A stretch of 19,455 bases of DNA from CAIQQQ01 sp040399685 (GTDB lineage Bacteria > Pseudomonadota > Alphaproteobacteria > Acetobacterales > Acetobacteraceae): the NCBI GenBank assembly GCA_040399685.1, contig JBBART010000039.1:1-19455 (forward strand), in the 5' to 3' direction. The translations under genes were made by a program, and so were the position numbers. The notes beneath the pieces are model-generated. The model was given only the letters and a program-made list of their open reading frames with translations. It was not told the DNA's origin and searched no databases. Position 1 is the stretch's first letter; every line of letters starts with the position of its first letter. This document shows, piece by piece, positions 1 through 7,657 of the stretch.

Positions 1-201
1 CGTATCCCTTCCATTCCATATAAAATTTTCAAAGAACAATCCGTTTCTTCAAGCGTCCATCCGAAGACTGGGTGGACACTCAACGTCGGAAGGCGGTTTC
101 TACTCAGCCACGAAGGCCCTGTCAACACAGGGGGGCAAACTTTTATGACATGAACCGGAAAATATCTGGCTTGAGGGTCGTATTGTTCCCGCCTCCCCCT
201 G

Positions 202-249
202 TCAGCCGTTACCTGTCATGGCGTCGCTGATGGGGAACGGCTGATTTTC
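202..249 (+). terminator. Candidate intrinsic terminator or structured element
   Basis: TCAGCCGTT (202-210) is perfectly complementary to AACGGCTGA (236-244), and the second arm is followed directly by TTTTC. The 25-nt loop is long for a classic terminator, so the call is tentative. It would fit the end of a rightward gene lying outside the window. Confidence 0.35.
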
Positions 250-375
250 TCATCGACAGTGCGTTGGTCATGTCACTGACGATAAACGGTTTTTACCCTC
301 GTTGTGGCGGGGTAGTCGTTTACGACATCAAGGTTGCCACCACACGCCGGGCGGATTGTTTGGACGAGACCGGAA

Positions 376-389
376 TTGACCTTGGTCAA
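376..389. promoter_or_regulatory. FNR/FixK/Dnr-type binding site upstream of glgP
   Basis: TTGACCTTGGTCAA is a perfect 14-bp dyad that fits the FNR-family pattern TTGAC/T-N4-A/GTCAA. Exactly 22 nt separate it from a weak -10-like hexamer, TTTATG, at 412-417 (3 of 6 matches to TATAAT). That puts the site near -41.5 from a start of transcription around 424, the geometry of a class II activated promoter. It predicts low-oxygen (or redox/NO) activation of the phosphorylase gene. Which Crp/FNR family member binds cannot be told from the sequence. Confidence 0.6.
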
Positions 390-507
390 TGACCGAGGCC
401 GGTGACCAGTCTTTATGGCTTGTCGAGCCTGCATCATCCGGCGGTGCGCAGCCTGGCTTATTTGCCTGTGGAGATGACGGGCACAGGAAGAGGGAGGACG
501 GACAGCG

Positions 508-2997
508 ATGGTATCCGGGCGTGATGTGCCCCCCACCCTCAGCACATTGCGCGATCTGGCACTCGACTTGCGCTGGACGTGGAGTCATGAGGCCGACGCG
601 TTATGGGCGCGGGTCGACGGCATATTGTGGCAGCGCACCCGCAATCCGTGGACCATTCTCGAGGATATTTCCGCGACCAAGCTGACTGAACTTGCCCAGG
701 ATTCCAGCTTTTTGGTGGATCTGTGCACGGCTTGCGCTGCGCGAGACGCTTATTTGGCCGACCCTGGCTGGTTCGCCCACACCGAGGGCCACGGCAAGCT
801 GGGAGGCGTGGCCTGGTTCAGCATGGAGTTTGGCCTTGGTGAGGCACTGCCTCTGTATGCCGGCGGGCTTGGCGTGTTGGCCGGCGACTTCCTGAAAGCG
901 GCGAGCGACCTGGGCGTGCCGGTCATCGGCATCGGCCTTCTTTATCAGGAGGGGTATTTCCGCCAGATGATCGATGCCGGGGGGCGACAGATGGAGGCCT
1001 TCCCTTATAACGATCCGTCCAGCATGCCGATCGCGCCAGCACGGATGGAGGGCGGCGAGTGGTTGCATATCCCGGTGGAGTTGCCCGGGCGCACAGTGCT
1101 GGTGCGGGTGTGGCGCGTCATTGTCGGGCGCACTTTTCTTTATCTGTTGGATACCAACGACCCGGTGAACAGCCCGGTGGATCGCGGTATCGCCGGCAAG
1201 CTGTATGGCGGTGGCACCGAGATACGGTTGATGCAGGAGATTGTCCTCGGCGTTGGCGGCTGGCGGCTGCTGGAAGCGCTGCATCCCGAGATCGATGTGT
1301 GTCATCTGAACGAAGGACACGCGGCCTTTGCCGTGCTGGAACGGGCGCGCCAGTTCGCACGCAAGCAGAAGGTCAACTTTGACGTGGCGTTTTGGGCCAC
1401 GCGGTCAGGCAATGTGTTCACCACCCATACGCCGGTGGCCGTGGGGTTCGATCGGTTCCCGTTGGACCTGCTGGCGCGTTATGCCCAGGCGTGGGCAGGG
1501 GATGATGTGGAACTGGCGGGGCTGCGACCGCTTGGCGTTGATGACAGCCCGGCATCCGGCGGCATGTTCAACATGGCTCATCTGGCCACCCGCGGCGCAG
1601 TGCTCCATTTCGCAGTCAGTCGCCTGCACGGGGCGGTCAGCCGGGGGATTTTCCAGCCGCTGTATCCGCGATGGCCGGAGGAGGAGGTGCCGTTCGATCA
1701 CATCACCAACGGTGTGCATGTGCCGACCTGGGACTCCGCGATGGCCGACGCGATCTGGACAGAGGCATGCGGCAAGGAGCGCTGGCGCCATGAGCCGGTG
1801 GATCTGTGTCAGCTGATTGAAACAGTGACGGACGCGGCGCTATGGGCCTTGCGCGGGACCGCCCGGGCAGCGCTGGTGGGCCAGGTGCGTGGCAGGCTGA
1901 TCACTTATTTGCGCGAGCGCGGCCATCCACCGGCGATGGTAGCACTTGGCGAGACGGTGCTTGATCCAGATGTCCTGACCTTGGGGTTCGCGCGCCGCTT
2001 TACGGATTACAAGCGGCCTGACCTGCTGTTGTCCGATCCAGAGCGCCTCGGACGCCTGTTATGTGACGAGACGCGCCCGGTGCAGTTGGTGCTCGCCGGC
2101 AAGGCCCACCCGGATGACGAGGCCGGCAAGGCCATGATCCAGCGCTGGATCAGCTTCACGGAGGAGCCGCGACACCGCAGTCGTATGATGTTTCTGGAGG
2201 ATTACGACATTTCCCTGGCACAGGAACTGGTGCAGGGCGTGGATGTCTGGATCAACACGCCACGTCGCCCGTGGGAGGCCTGCGGCACCAGCGGCATGAA
2301 GGTGCTCGTCAATGGCGGGCTGAATGTGTCGACGCTGGATGGGTGGTGGGAAGAAGCTTATGCGCCCGATCTAGGCTGGGCGATCGGCAATGGCAAGCAG
2401 ACCGAAGGCGCCGAACAAGACGAGGACGATGCGCGCGCGCTGTATCGAGTGCTGGAGCACGAGGTGGTGCCGGCGTTCTATGACCGAGATACCACCGGCG
2501 TGCCCCGCGCCTGGGTGGCGCGGATGCGGCGGGGCATGTCCGTGCTGACGGCACGGTATAGTGCCACGCGCATGGTGCGCGAATATTTGAGCAAGGCCTA
2601 TCTCCCGGCTGCCGGGGCCTTGCGGGCACGCGTTTCCGATGGCGCCGCAGCCGCGAAGGCGATGGCCGAGTGGGACCGGCATCTTCACCGCGCCTGGCCA
2701 GATGTGCAGATCGGCGTGCCAGATTTCGTTCGGCGACAGGATGCCTGGCAGGTTTCGGTGGAGGTGTATCTTGGAGAGATCGCGCCCCGCGACGTGCGGG
2801 TGGAGATCTTCGCAGCCCCCGGCGAAGTGGCGCCCCTCGCCCATGATGGCGCCATTGCCGGTGCGATGACCGGCTTTTTCTATCATGGCCGCTGCAGCGT
2901 TGCGCGCCCGTCTGGCGATTACACGATACGTGTCGTGCCGGAGCGGCAGGGCGTATCAGTTCCGGCGGAGTCGGCCCTGATACGTTGGCAAAGATAA
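508..2997 (+). CDS. glgP: Alpha-glucan (glycogen/maltodextrin) phosphorylase
   Basis: An 829-residue cytoplasmic enzyme that cleaves terminal alpha-1,4-linked glucose from glycogen or maltodextrin with phosphate, giving glucose-1-phosphate. The N-terminus (about residues 5-90, with LRDLALDLRWTWSHEADALW) matches the DUF3417 region typical of the Thermotoga/actinobacterial-type glucan phosphorylases rather than E. coli GlgP. The core starts with WFSMEFGLGEALPLYAGGLG (around 108-127). The pyridoxal-phosphate loop CGTSGMK puts the Schiff-base lysine at about residue 598. The ATG at 508 has a good ribosome site (GGGAGGA, 492-498). The gene stands just ahead of the hydrogenase operon, separated by a weak terminator, and has an FNR-type box upstream. 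I infer that glycogen breakdown feeds reductant under low oxygen. Family identity is firm; the natural substrate is not shown. Confidence 0.95.
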   Translation: MVSGRDVPPTLSTLRDLALDLRWTWSHEADALWARVDGILWQRTRNPWTILEDISATKLTELAQDSSFLVDLCTACAARDAYLADPGWFAHTEGHGKLGGVAWFSMEFGLGEALPLYAGGLGVLAGDFLKAASDLGVPVIGIGLLYQEGYFRQMIDAGGRQMEAFPYNDPSSMPIAPARMEGGEWLHIPVELPGRTVLVRVWRVIVGRTFLYLLDTNDPVNSPVDRGIAGKLYGGGTEIRLMQEIVLGVGGWRLLEALHPEIDVCHLNEGHAAFAVLERARQFARKQKVNFDVAFWATRSGNVFTTHTPVAVGFDRFPLDLLARYAQAWAGDDVELAGLRPLGVDDSPASGGMFNMAHLATRGAVLHFAVSRLHGAVSRGIFQPLYPRWPEEEVPFDHITNGVHVPTWDSAMADAIWTEACGKERWRHEPVDLCQLIETVTDAALWALRGTARAALVGQVRGRLITYLRERGHPPAMVALGETVLDPDVLTLGFARRFTDYKRPDLLLSDPERLGRLLCDETRPVQLVLAGKAHPDDEAGKAMIQRWISFTEEPRHRSRMMFLEDYDISLAQELVQGVDVWINTPRRPWEACGTSGMKVLVNGGLNVSTLDGWWEEAYAPDLGWAIGNGKQTEGAEQDEDDARALYRVLEHEVVPAFYDRDTTGVPRAWVARMRRGMSVLTARYSATRMVREYLSKAYLPAAGALRARVSDGAAAAKAMAEWDRHLHRAWPDVQIGVPDFVRRQDAWQVSVEVYLGEIAPRDVRVEIFAAPGEVAPLAHDGAIAGAMTGFFYHGRCSVARPSGDYTIRVVPERQGVSVPAESALIRWQR

Positions 2998-3007
2998 CGT
3001 GACGACC

Positions 3008-3028
3008 ATCCTACGTTGGTAGGATTTT
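3008..3028 (+). terminator. Candidate weak rho-independent terminator after glgP
   Basis: ATCCTAC (3008-3014) and GTAGGAT (3019-3025) form a 7-bp stem with a GTTG loop, followed by TTT. It begins 11 bases after the glgP stop. The short U-tract suggests a leaky terminator, so some readthrough into the hydrogenase operon is possible. Confidence 0.5.
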
Positions 3029-3033
3029 CTGGT

Positions 3034-3050
3034 CTTATACTTAAGATAAG
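3034..3050. promoter_or_regulatory. Imperfect 17-bp palindrome in the hydrogenase promoter region
   Basis: CTTATACTTAAGATAAG has 5-bp perfect outer arms (CTTAT/ATAAG) around a near-symmetric centre. It lies about 80 bp before the first small reading frame and 126 bp before the beta-subunit gene. It includes TATACT (3036-3041), a good -10 match, but with no properly spaced -35. It could be an operator or part of the promoter; I cannot assign a regulator, and no FNR-type box is visible in this interval. Confidence 0.25.
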
Positions 3051-3128
3051 CTCGAAAAACGTTATGTTGAGGTCCGTTCTGTGGATCGTGCGTTACAACT
3101 TTGTTCGCCCACAGCGAGGATTTCGAGC

Positions 3129-3179
3129 ATGACCGACAGCATCCGCCCTGCCAGGTGGAAACGTGACACCGCCAGATGA
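3129..3179 (+). CDS. Possible 16-residue leader peptide coupled to the hydrogenase beta-subunit gene
   Basis: A tiny frame encoding MTDSIRPARWKRDTAR (5 of 16 residues basic). It has a Shine-Dalgarno-like GCGAGGA at 3114-3120, 8 bases before its ATG. Its stop TGA overlaps the ATG of the next gene as ATGA (3176-3179), the junction type seen repeatedly downstream in this operon. The next gene has no good ribosome site of its own, so translational coupling through this frame is plausible. The peptide resembles nothing I recognise and may have no function beyond coupling. Confidence 0.4.
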   Translation: MTDSIRPARWKRDTAR

Positions 3180-4297
3180 CAAGCGCGGGGAAATCTGTGC
3201 TGACGATCGATGGACTACAGGTGCTTCTGGACACGCTGAGAGCTGGCGGCCACCGCGTGCTTGGCCCCACGATACACGACCAGGCCATCGTGTACGACGA
3301 CATCGCATCGGTGGCCGATCTGCCGCGCGGCTGGACGGATGAGCAGGACGGCGGTCGTTATCGGCTGAAGCGGCGGGGGGACGGCGCGCTGTTCGGCTTC
3401 GCGGTTGGCCCACAATCATGGAAGACATTCCTCCATCCGCCCATGCAGCTTTTGTGGCGCGCCACGCGGGGCGTGGGGAGTGTGTGCGTTGTTCCAGAGC
3501 CGGCCACTGCAGAGCGGTTCGCGTTTATCGGTGTGCGGGCTTGCGAACTTCAGGCGATAGCCCTGCAGGACATGGTGTTCCTCGGTGGCCGCCACCAGGA
3601 TCCGCATTACCGGGCGCGGCGCGACAGCGCATTTTTGGTGGCGGTGAATTGCGCCGTGGCGGGAGGCACCTGCTTTTGTGCGTCGATGAACGCGGGGCCT
3701 GAGGCGGTGTCCGGTTTCGATCTGGTGCTGACCGAACTGGCGGACGCGCCGGAGCATGTGTTTGTTATTGAGGCCGGCAGCGATGCAGGGCGTTCGGTTC
3801 TCGCCGGGTTGCCGGTGCGGCTGGCAAGTGATGCGGATGTGGGGCGCGCAGGGGCTGTGATCGCCCGCACCGCAGCGTCGATGGGACGGTCGATGCGGGC
3901 GGATGATTTGCGCGAATTGTTGCCGCGCAACCATGCGCATCCACGGTGGGAAGAGGTGGCCGACAGGTGCCTCACTTGCGGCAATTGCACGATGGTGTGC
4001 CCCACCTGCTTTTGCACGTCGGTGGAGGATTCAAGCGATCTGACGGGTGCCGAAACTGCGCGCACACGGCGGTGGGATTCCTGTTTCACGATGGATTTCT
4101 CACACCTGCATGGCGGCAGCGTGCGCGCCAGTGCGCTGTCGCGCTATCGGCAGTGGATCACGCACAAGTTCTCGACCTGGCACGACCAGTTCGGCGCCTC
4201 TGGCTGCGTCGGCTGTGGCCGTTGCATCACCTGGTGTCCGGTGGGCATCGACATCACCGAGGAAGTCAGCGCCATCCGCAGCAGTGATCTGCGGTGA
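3176..4297 (+). CDS. hydB: Group 3b [NiFe]-hydrogenase (sulfhydrogenase) beta subunit, Fe-S protein
   Basis: A 373-residue cytoplasmic electron-transfer subunit that carries electrons between the small-subunit Fe-S chain and the flavin subunit. The C-terminal part has two ferredoxin-like [4Fe-4S] motifs: CLTCGNCTMVCPTCFC from about residue 265 and CVGCGRCITWCPVGID from about residue 344. Further conserved cysteines are in VRACELQAIALQD and AGGTCFCASM in the N-terminal half, as in the HydB/HyhB (anaerobic sulfite reductase A-like) family. The ATG overlaps the stop of a 16-codon frame (ATGA). The order beta, gamma, small, large that follows matches archaeal and bacterial sulfhydrogenase operons, except for one inserted gene. 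Length is normal for the family. Confidence 0.9.
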   Translation: MTSAGKSVLTIDGLQVLLDTLRAGGHRVLGPTIHDQAIVYDDIASVADLPRGWTDEQDGGRYRLKRRGDGALFGFAVGPQSWKTFLHPPMQLLWRATRGVGSVCVVPEPATAERFAFIGVRACELQAIALQDMVFLGGRHQDPHYRARRDSAFLVAVNCAVAGGTCFCASMNAGPEAVSGFDLVLTELADAPEHVFVIEAGSDAGRSVLAGLPVRLASDADVGRAGAVIARTAASMGRSMRADDLRELLPRNHAHPRWEEVADRCLTCGNCTMVCPTCFCTSVEDSSDLTGAETARTRRWDSCFTMDFSHLHGGSVRASALSRYRQWITHKFSTWHDQFGASGCVGCGRCITWCPVGIDITEEVSAIRSSDLR

Positions 4298-4308
4298 GGG
4301 GGGCCGTT

Positions 4309-4770
4309 ATGGAAAACCTTGAGCAGATCATCCGAAAGCACCCGTTCTTTGCGGACATGCCCGCGGCGGTGATGTGCGTTGTGGCAGAGTGCGCCAGGAA
4401 TGTCCGGTTCGAGGCAAGGCAGTGTCTGTGCCATGAGGGGCATGCGGCAGATCAGTTCTTCCTGCTGCGTCATGGCCGGGTGGCGCTGGAGGTGTCCGCA
4501 CCCGGGCGGGGGACGATCACGTTCAAAACCCTGCGCGAGGGCGATCTTGTGGGCGTGTCGTGGCTGGTCCCGCCTTATCGCTGGAGCCATGATGCCAGGG
4601 CGCTGGCGTTGGTCGGTGCGGTGGCGATCGACGCGGCCTGTCTGCGCGGCAAATGCGAGGCCGACCACGATCTGGGCTACGACATGATGAAACGGTTCAT
4701 GCCAGCTCTGATCGCGCAACTCCAGTCCGCGCAGATGCAGCTTCTTGATGTGTATGGCGCCTATGCATGA
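4309..4770 (+). CDS. HTH-less Crp-like (cyclic-nucleotide-binding fold) protein within the hydrogenase operon
   Basis: A 153-residue protein that reads as a Crp/cNMP-binding beta-barrel (about residues 5-115) followed by a helix like the Crp dimer helix (about 118-148). It then ends; there is no room for the DNA-binding helix-turn-helix. The phosphate-binding cassette is non-standard: GDLVGVSWLVPPYRWSHDAR lacks the usual Glu and the Arg-Ser/Ala pair that hold cAMP. Cysteines cluster in RQCLCHEGH and in CLRGKCEADHDLGY. I recall similar SWLxPPYRW proteins beside bacterial 3b hydrogenases, but their role is unknown to me. The ATG at 4309 is chosen over an in-frame GTG at 4294 because the GAGGGGGG run (4295-4302) serves it as a ribosome site. 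The gene lies between the beta and gamma subunits, 11 bases after hydB, so a role in the complex or its control is likely. Confidence 0.8.
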   Translation: MENLEQIIRKHPFFADMPAAVMCVVAECARNVRFEARQCLCHEGHAADQFFLLRHGRVALEVSAPGRGTITFKTLREGDLVGVSWLVPPYRWSHDARALALVGAVAIDAACLRGKCEADHDLGYDMMKRFMPALIAQLQSAQMQLLDVYGAYA

Positions 4771-4776
4771 GGGGGA
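4769..4776 (+). promoter_or_regulatory. Ribosome binding site that decides the gamma-subunit start
   Basis: GAGGGGGA ends 4 bases before the ATG at 4781. It supports that start over the in-frame upstream ATGs at 4748, 4754 and 4763, which lie inside the preceding gene. Confidence 0.6.
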
Positions 4777-4780
4777 CGCC

Positions 4781-5590
4781 ATGGTGCCGCAGGTGGCGCA
4801 TGTGCGCCGACGTTGGCGGGATGGGCCAGCCGTGTGGACGCTTGACGTCGAGGCCCTCCCCCCTGCCCCGCGGTTCGCGCCGGGTCAGTTCAACATGCTG
4901 ACGGCGTTTGGGGTGGGTGAGGTTCCGATCAGCGTCAGTGGAGACCCTGCTCATCGCAGAGGGATGACGCACACGATCCGCGCAGTGGGGCCAGTGACAC
5001 GCGCATTGGTGGGGATGCGCGCCGGCGATGCGCTTGGTCTGCGCGGACCGTTCGGCACGGGCTGGCCTATGGACGAAGCGGCGGGGCGCGATGTGGTTGT
5101 GATGGCGGGTGGGGTGGGGTTGGCGCCGTTGCGCCCGGCGCTCTATCGCCTGCTTGCAGAGCGCGAACGCTACGGGCGGATTGTGTTGCTGTACGGCACG
5201 AGGAGTCCTGCGGATATTTTGTTCCGGGAAGAACTTGCGGCATGGCGTCGCCGGTTCGACATCGAGATCGAGATCACGGTGGATCACGCCGGCCAGGAGT
5301 GGCACGGCCATGTGGGCGTGGTGACGACGCTGCTGGCGCACGCGACGTTCGATGCCGCTCACAGCATCGCCCTGGTATGCGGCCCGGAGGTGATGATGCG
5401 GTTCTCCATCGTCGCCTTGCGAGATGCCGGCGTCAGGGATTCCGCGATCTATCTGTCGATGGAGCGAAACATGAAATGCGCTGTGGGGCTCTGCGGCCAT
5501 TGCCAGTTCGGGGCACTCTTCGTCTGCTCAGACGGACCGGTGTTTCGCTATGACCTGGTGCAAGACCGACTTGCCTTGCGTGAGCTTTGA
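4781..5590 (+). CDS. hydG: Group 3b [NiFe]-hydrogenase gamma subunit, FAD/NAD(P)-binding diaphorase
   Basis: A 269-residue flavoprotein that passes electrons between NAD(P)H and the hydrogenase Fe-S chain. It has the ferredoxin-NADP reductase/PyrK layout. An FAD-binding barrel comes first, with APGQFNML and PISVSGDP (about residues 33-53). A nucleotide-binding half follows, with MAGGVGLAPLRPALY (about 107-121), LLYGTRSPADILFREEL and CGPEVMM. At the C-terminus is a [2Fe-2S] motif with cysteines near residues 233, 238, 241 and 249 (CAVGLCGHC then C). It starts 10 bases after the Crp-like gene and ends one base before the likely small-subunit ATG. The preference for NADP or NAD cannot be read with confidence; the group as a whole usually uses NADP(H). 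Confidence 0.92.
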   Translation: MVPQVAHVRRRWRDGPAVWTLDVEALPPAPRFAPGQFNMLTAFGVGEVPISVSGDPAHRRGMTHTIRAVGPVTRALVGMRAGDALGLRGPFGTGWPMDEAAGRDVVVMAGGVGLAPLRPALYRLLAERERYGRIVLLYGTRSPADILFREELAAWRRRFDIEIEITVDHAGQEWHGHVGVVTTLLAHATFDAAHSIALVCGPEVMMRFSIVALRDAGVRDSAIYLSMERNMKCAVGLCGHCQFGALFVCSDGPVFRYDLVQDRLALREL

Positions 5591-5591
5591 G

Positions 5592-6374
5592 ATGGGCGGA
5601 ACGAAGCACAAGCCACGGTTGGCCGTTTGGAAGTTCGCCTCCTGCGACGGCTGTCAGTTAACCCTGCTGGATTGCGAGGATGACTTGCTCGCCATCGCCG
5701 GGGCCGTCGACATCGCGTATTTTCCGGAGGCAATGCGCGGCGACATATCCGGGCATTACGATCTTTCGTTGGTGGAAGGCTCGATCACCACGGCGCAGGA
5801 TGCCATGCGCATTCGTGACGTGCGGCAGCGTTCGGATCGATTGGTGACGCTGGGCGCCTGCGCGACATCGGGCGGGATCCAGGCGCTGCGAAACGTTGCG
5901 AATGTGGCGGATTACGCCGCCATTGTTTATGCACGGCCGGATTACGTTCAGACACTGGCAACATCAACGCCGATTGCCGATCATGTGGCGGTGGATTTTG
6001 AACTGCGCGGCTGCCCGATCAGCAAGCAGCAGTTGATTGAAATGATCTCGGCCTTTCTGGTCGGACGGCGCCCGGTGACGCCGCCGCACAGCACGTGCAT
6101 GGAGTGCAAGCTGAAGGGCAATGTCTGCGTGATGGTGGCGCAGGGCACGCCATGCCTGGGGCCGGTGACGCAGGCCGGGTGTGGCGCGTTATGCCCGTCC
6201 TATGATCGCGGCTGTTATGGTTGTTATGGGCCGATGGAGACGCCGAATGCGGCTTCCTTGAGCCGCCAGCTGGCATCTTTGGGAATGGATCAAGCTGCGT
6301 TACGGCGGGTTTATCGCAGTTTCAATGCCAACGCGCCGGCATTTCGCGACGAAAGCGCCCGTCATGACACGTAA
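5592..6374 (+). CDS. hydD: Group 3b [NiFe]-hydrogenase small (delta) subunit
   Basis: A 260-residue electron-transfer subunit that docks on the large subunit and carries Fe-S clusters. CDGCQ (Cys18, Cys21) near the N-terminus, GACATSGG and RGCPISKQQ supply the proximal [4Fe-4S] ligands. The C-terminal set CMECKLKGNVC, CLGP, AGCGALCPSYDRGCYGC supplies the remaining clusters, as in the NADH-ubiquinone oxidoreductase 20-kDa-like family. There is no Tat signal peptide, so the enzyme is cytoplasmic, as expected for group 3. Alternative in-frame starts at 5580 (GTG) and 5550 (ATG) overlap hydG; 5592 is chosen because it begins close to the conserved core, although its ribosome site is weak. The 3' end overlaps the large-subunit gene by 11 bases, suggesting translational coupling. 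Confidence 0.92.
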   Translation: MGGTKHKPRLAVWKFASCDGCQLTLLDCEDDLLAIAGAVDIAYFPEAMRGDISGHYDLSLVEGSITTAQDAMRIRDVRQRSDRLVTLGACATSGGIQALRNVANVADYAAIVYARPDYVQTLATSTPIADHVAVDFELRGCPISKQQLIEMISAFLVGRRPVTPPHSTCMECKLKGNVCVMVAQGTPCLGPVTQAGCGALCPSYDRGCYGCYGPMETPNAASLSRQLASLGMDQAALRRVYRSFNANAPAFRDESARHDT

Positions 6375-7653
6375 GACGATCAAGGTTGATCTGTTGGCCC
6401 GCGTGGAAGGCGAAGGCGCGTTCAAGGTGGTTGTGCGCGACGGCAAGGTGGAGCGTGCGGAGCTTTCCATCTTCGAACCGCCGCGCTTCTTCGAGGCCCT
6501 GCTGCGGGGCCGTGCGTTTTCAGAGGCGCCGGATATCACCGCACGCATCTGCGGCATCTGCCCGGTGGCGTATCAGATGAGCGCGGTGCATGCGATGGAG
6601 AGCGCGCTGGGAGTGGGCATTGCCGGGCCACTGCGCGATCTGCGACGATTGCTGTATTGCGGCGAATGGATCGAGAGCCACACGCTGCACATCTATATGC
6701 TGCACGCGCCGGATTTCCTCGGTTATGCCGGCGCCATCGAGATGGCGCGCGCGCATGGCGACATCGTGCGGCGCGGGCTTTCACTCAAGCAGGTCGGCAA
6801 CGCGGTCATGGCGCTGCTGGGGGGGCGCGAGATCCACCCAATCAATGTCAGGGTTGGCGGATTTTATCAGGTGCCACACAAGCGTGCGCTTGAGCCTCTG
6901 GCCGAGCGGCTGAAATGGGCGCGCGATGCAGCTCTGGAGACGGTTCGTTGGACGGCGTCGCTGGACTTCCCCGATTGCGAAAGGGATTACCGGTTTGTCG
7001 CGCTGCGGCATCCGGCGGAATATCCGTTCAACGAGGGCAGGATTGTCTCGAACACCGGCCTGAATATCAGTGCCGCCGACTATGACGACCACTTCGACGA
7101 GACGCAGGTGGCGCGCTCGACCGCGCTGCAGGCGCGGATGCGCGATGGCGGGGCGTATCTGGTGGGCCCCCTCGCCCGCTACAGCCTGAATTTCGATCGT
7201 CTGTCGCCGGTGGCACAAGCGGCGGCGCACGAGGCCGGGTTGGGGCCCGTTTGCAAAAATCCCTATTGCAGCATCATCGTTCGCGCCGTTGAGGTGCTTT
7301 ACGCCTGCGACGAAGCATTGCGCATCATCGATGGCTATGTGGAACCCGAGCAGTCCTGCGTGCCGGTTGTGCCGCGTGCCGGCATTGGTGTCAGCGCCAC
7401 CGAAGCACCGCGCGGGTTGCTGTATCACCGCTATCGGCTGGAAGCGGATGGCAGCATTGCCGAGGCCCGCATCGTGCCGCCCACCTCGCAGAACCAGGCG
7501 TCCATCGAGGACGATCTGAGCAGCTTCATCGGCGACTGGCTCGATCTGCCGGAAGCCGATGTGCGGCATCGCTGCGAGCAGACCGTTCGTAACCACGACC
7601 CGTGCATTTCCTGCGCGACTCATTTCCTCCGGCTTGATCTTGAAAGGACTTGA
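6364..7653 (+). CDS. hydA: Group 3b [NiFe]-hydrogenase large (alpha) subunit, catalytic
   Basis: The 429-residue catalytic subunit that binds the Ni-Fe(CN)2CO centre. The L1 motif RICGICP supplies Cys63 and Cys66. The L2 motif DPCISCATH supplies Cys414 and Cys417, with the final conserved His at 420. Only nine residues (FLRLDLERT) follow that His; they form the peptide expected to be removed by the endopeptidase encoded next. Other family signatures include KVDLLARVEGEG at the start, GEWIESHTLHIYMLHAPDF and EIHPINVRVGGF. An ATG at 6325 would add 13 residues inside the small-subunit gene; 6364 is preferred because it starts at the conserved core. All four active-site cysteines are present, so the subunit looks functional. 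Confidence 0.95.
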   Translation: MTRKTIKVDLLARVEGEGAFKVVVRDGKVERAELSIFEPPRFFEALLRGRAFSEAPDITARICGICPVAYQMSAVHAMESALGVGIAGPLRDLRRLLYCGEWIESHTLHIYMLHAPDFLGYAGAIEMARAHGDIVRRGLSLKQVGNAVMALLGGREIHPINVRVGGFYQVPHKRALEPLAERLKWARDAALETVRWTASLDFPDCERDYRFVALRHPAEYPFNEGRIVSNTGLNISAADYDDHFDETQVARSTALQARMRDGGAYLVGPLARYSLNFDRLSPVAQAAAHEAGLGPVCKNPYCSIIVRAVEVLYACDEALRIIDGYVEPEQSCVPVVPRAGIGVSATEAPRGLLYHRYRLEADGSIAEARIVPPTSQNQASIEDDLSSFIGDWLDLPEADVRHRCEQTVRNHDPCISCATHFLRLDLERT

Positions 7654-7657
7654 ACCG

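Larger units (their letters stand above)
1..507. other. Non-coding leader region upstream of the glucan phosphorylase
   Basis: No convincing gene lies in this 507-base stretch; the open frames here are short and have no recognisable protein. It contains an inverted repeat followed by a T-run (202-249) that could end transcription of a gene off the left edge, and a perfect FNR/FixK-type palindrome (376-389). The first ~60 bases are more A/T-rich than the rest. Confidence 0.7.

Noticed and set aside
265..282. Dyad-like GGTCATGTCACTGACG as a second regulatory site upstream of glgP
   Set aside because: The half-sites do not fit the FNR pattern and no promoter elements are spaced to it.
4294..4770. 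Crp-like protein as a transcription factor starting at GTG 4294
   Set aside because: The extra five residues precede the conserved start. The protein ends after the dimer helix, so no helix-turn-helix exists to bind DNA.
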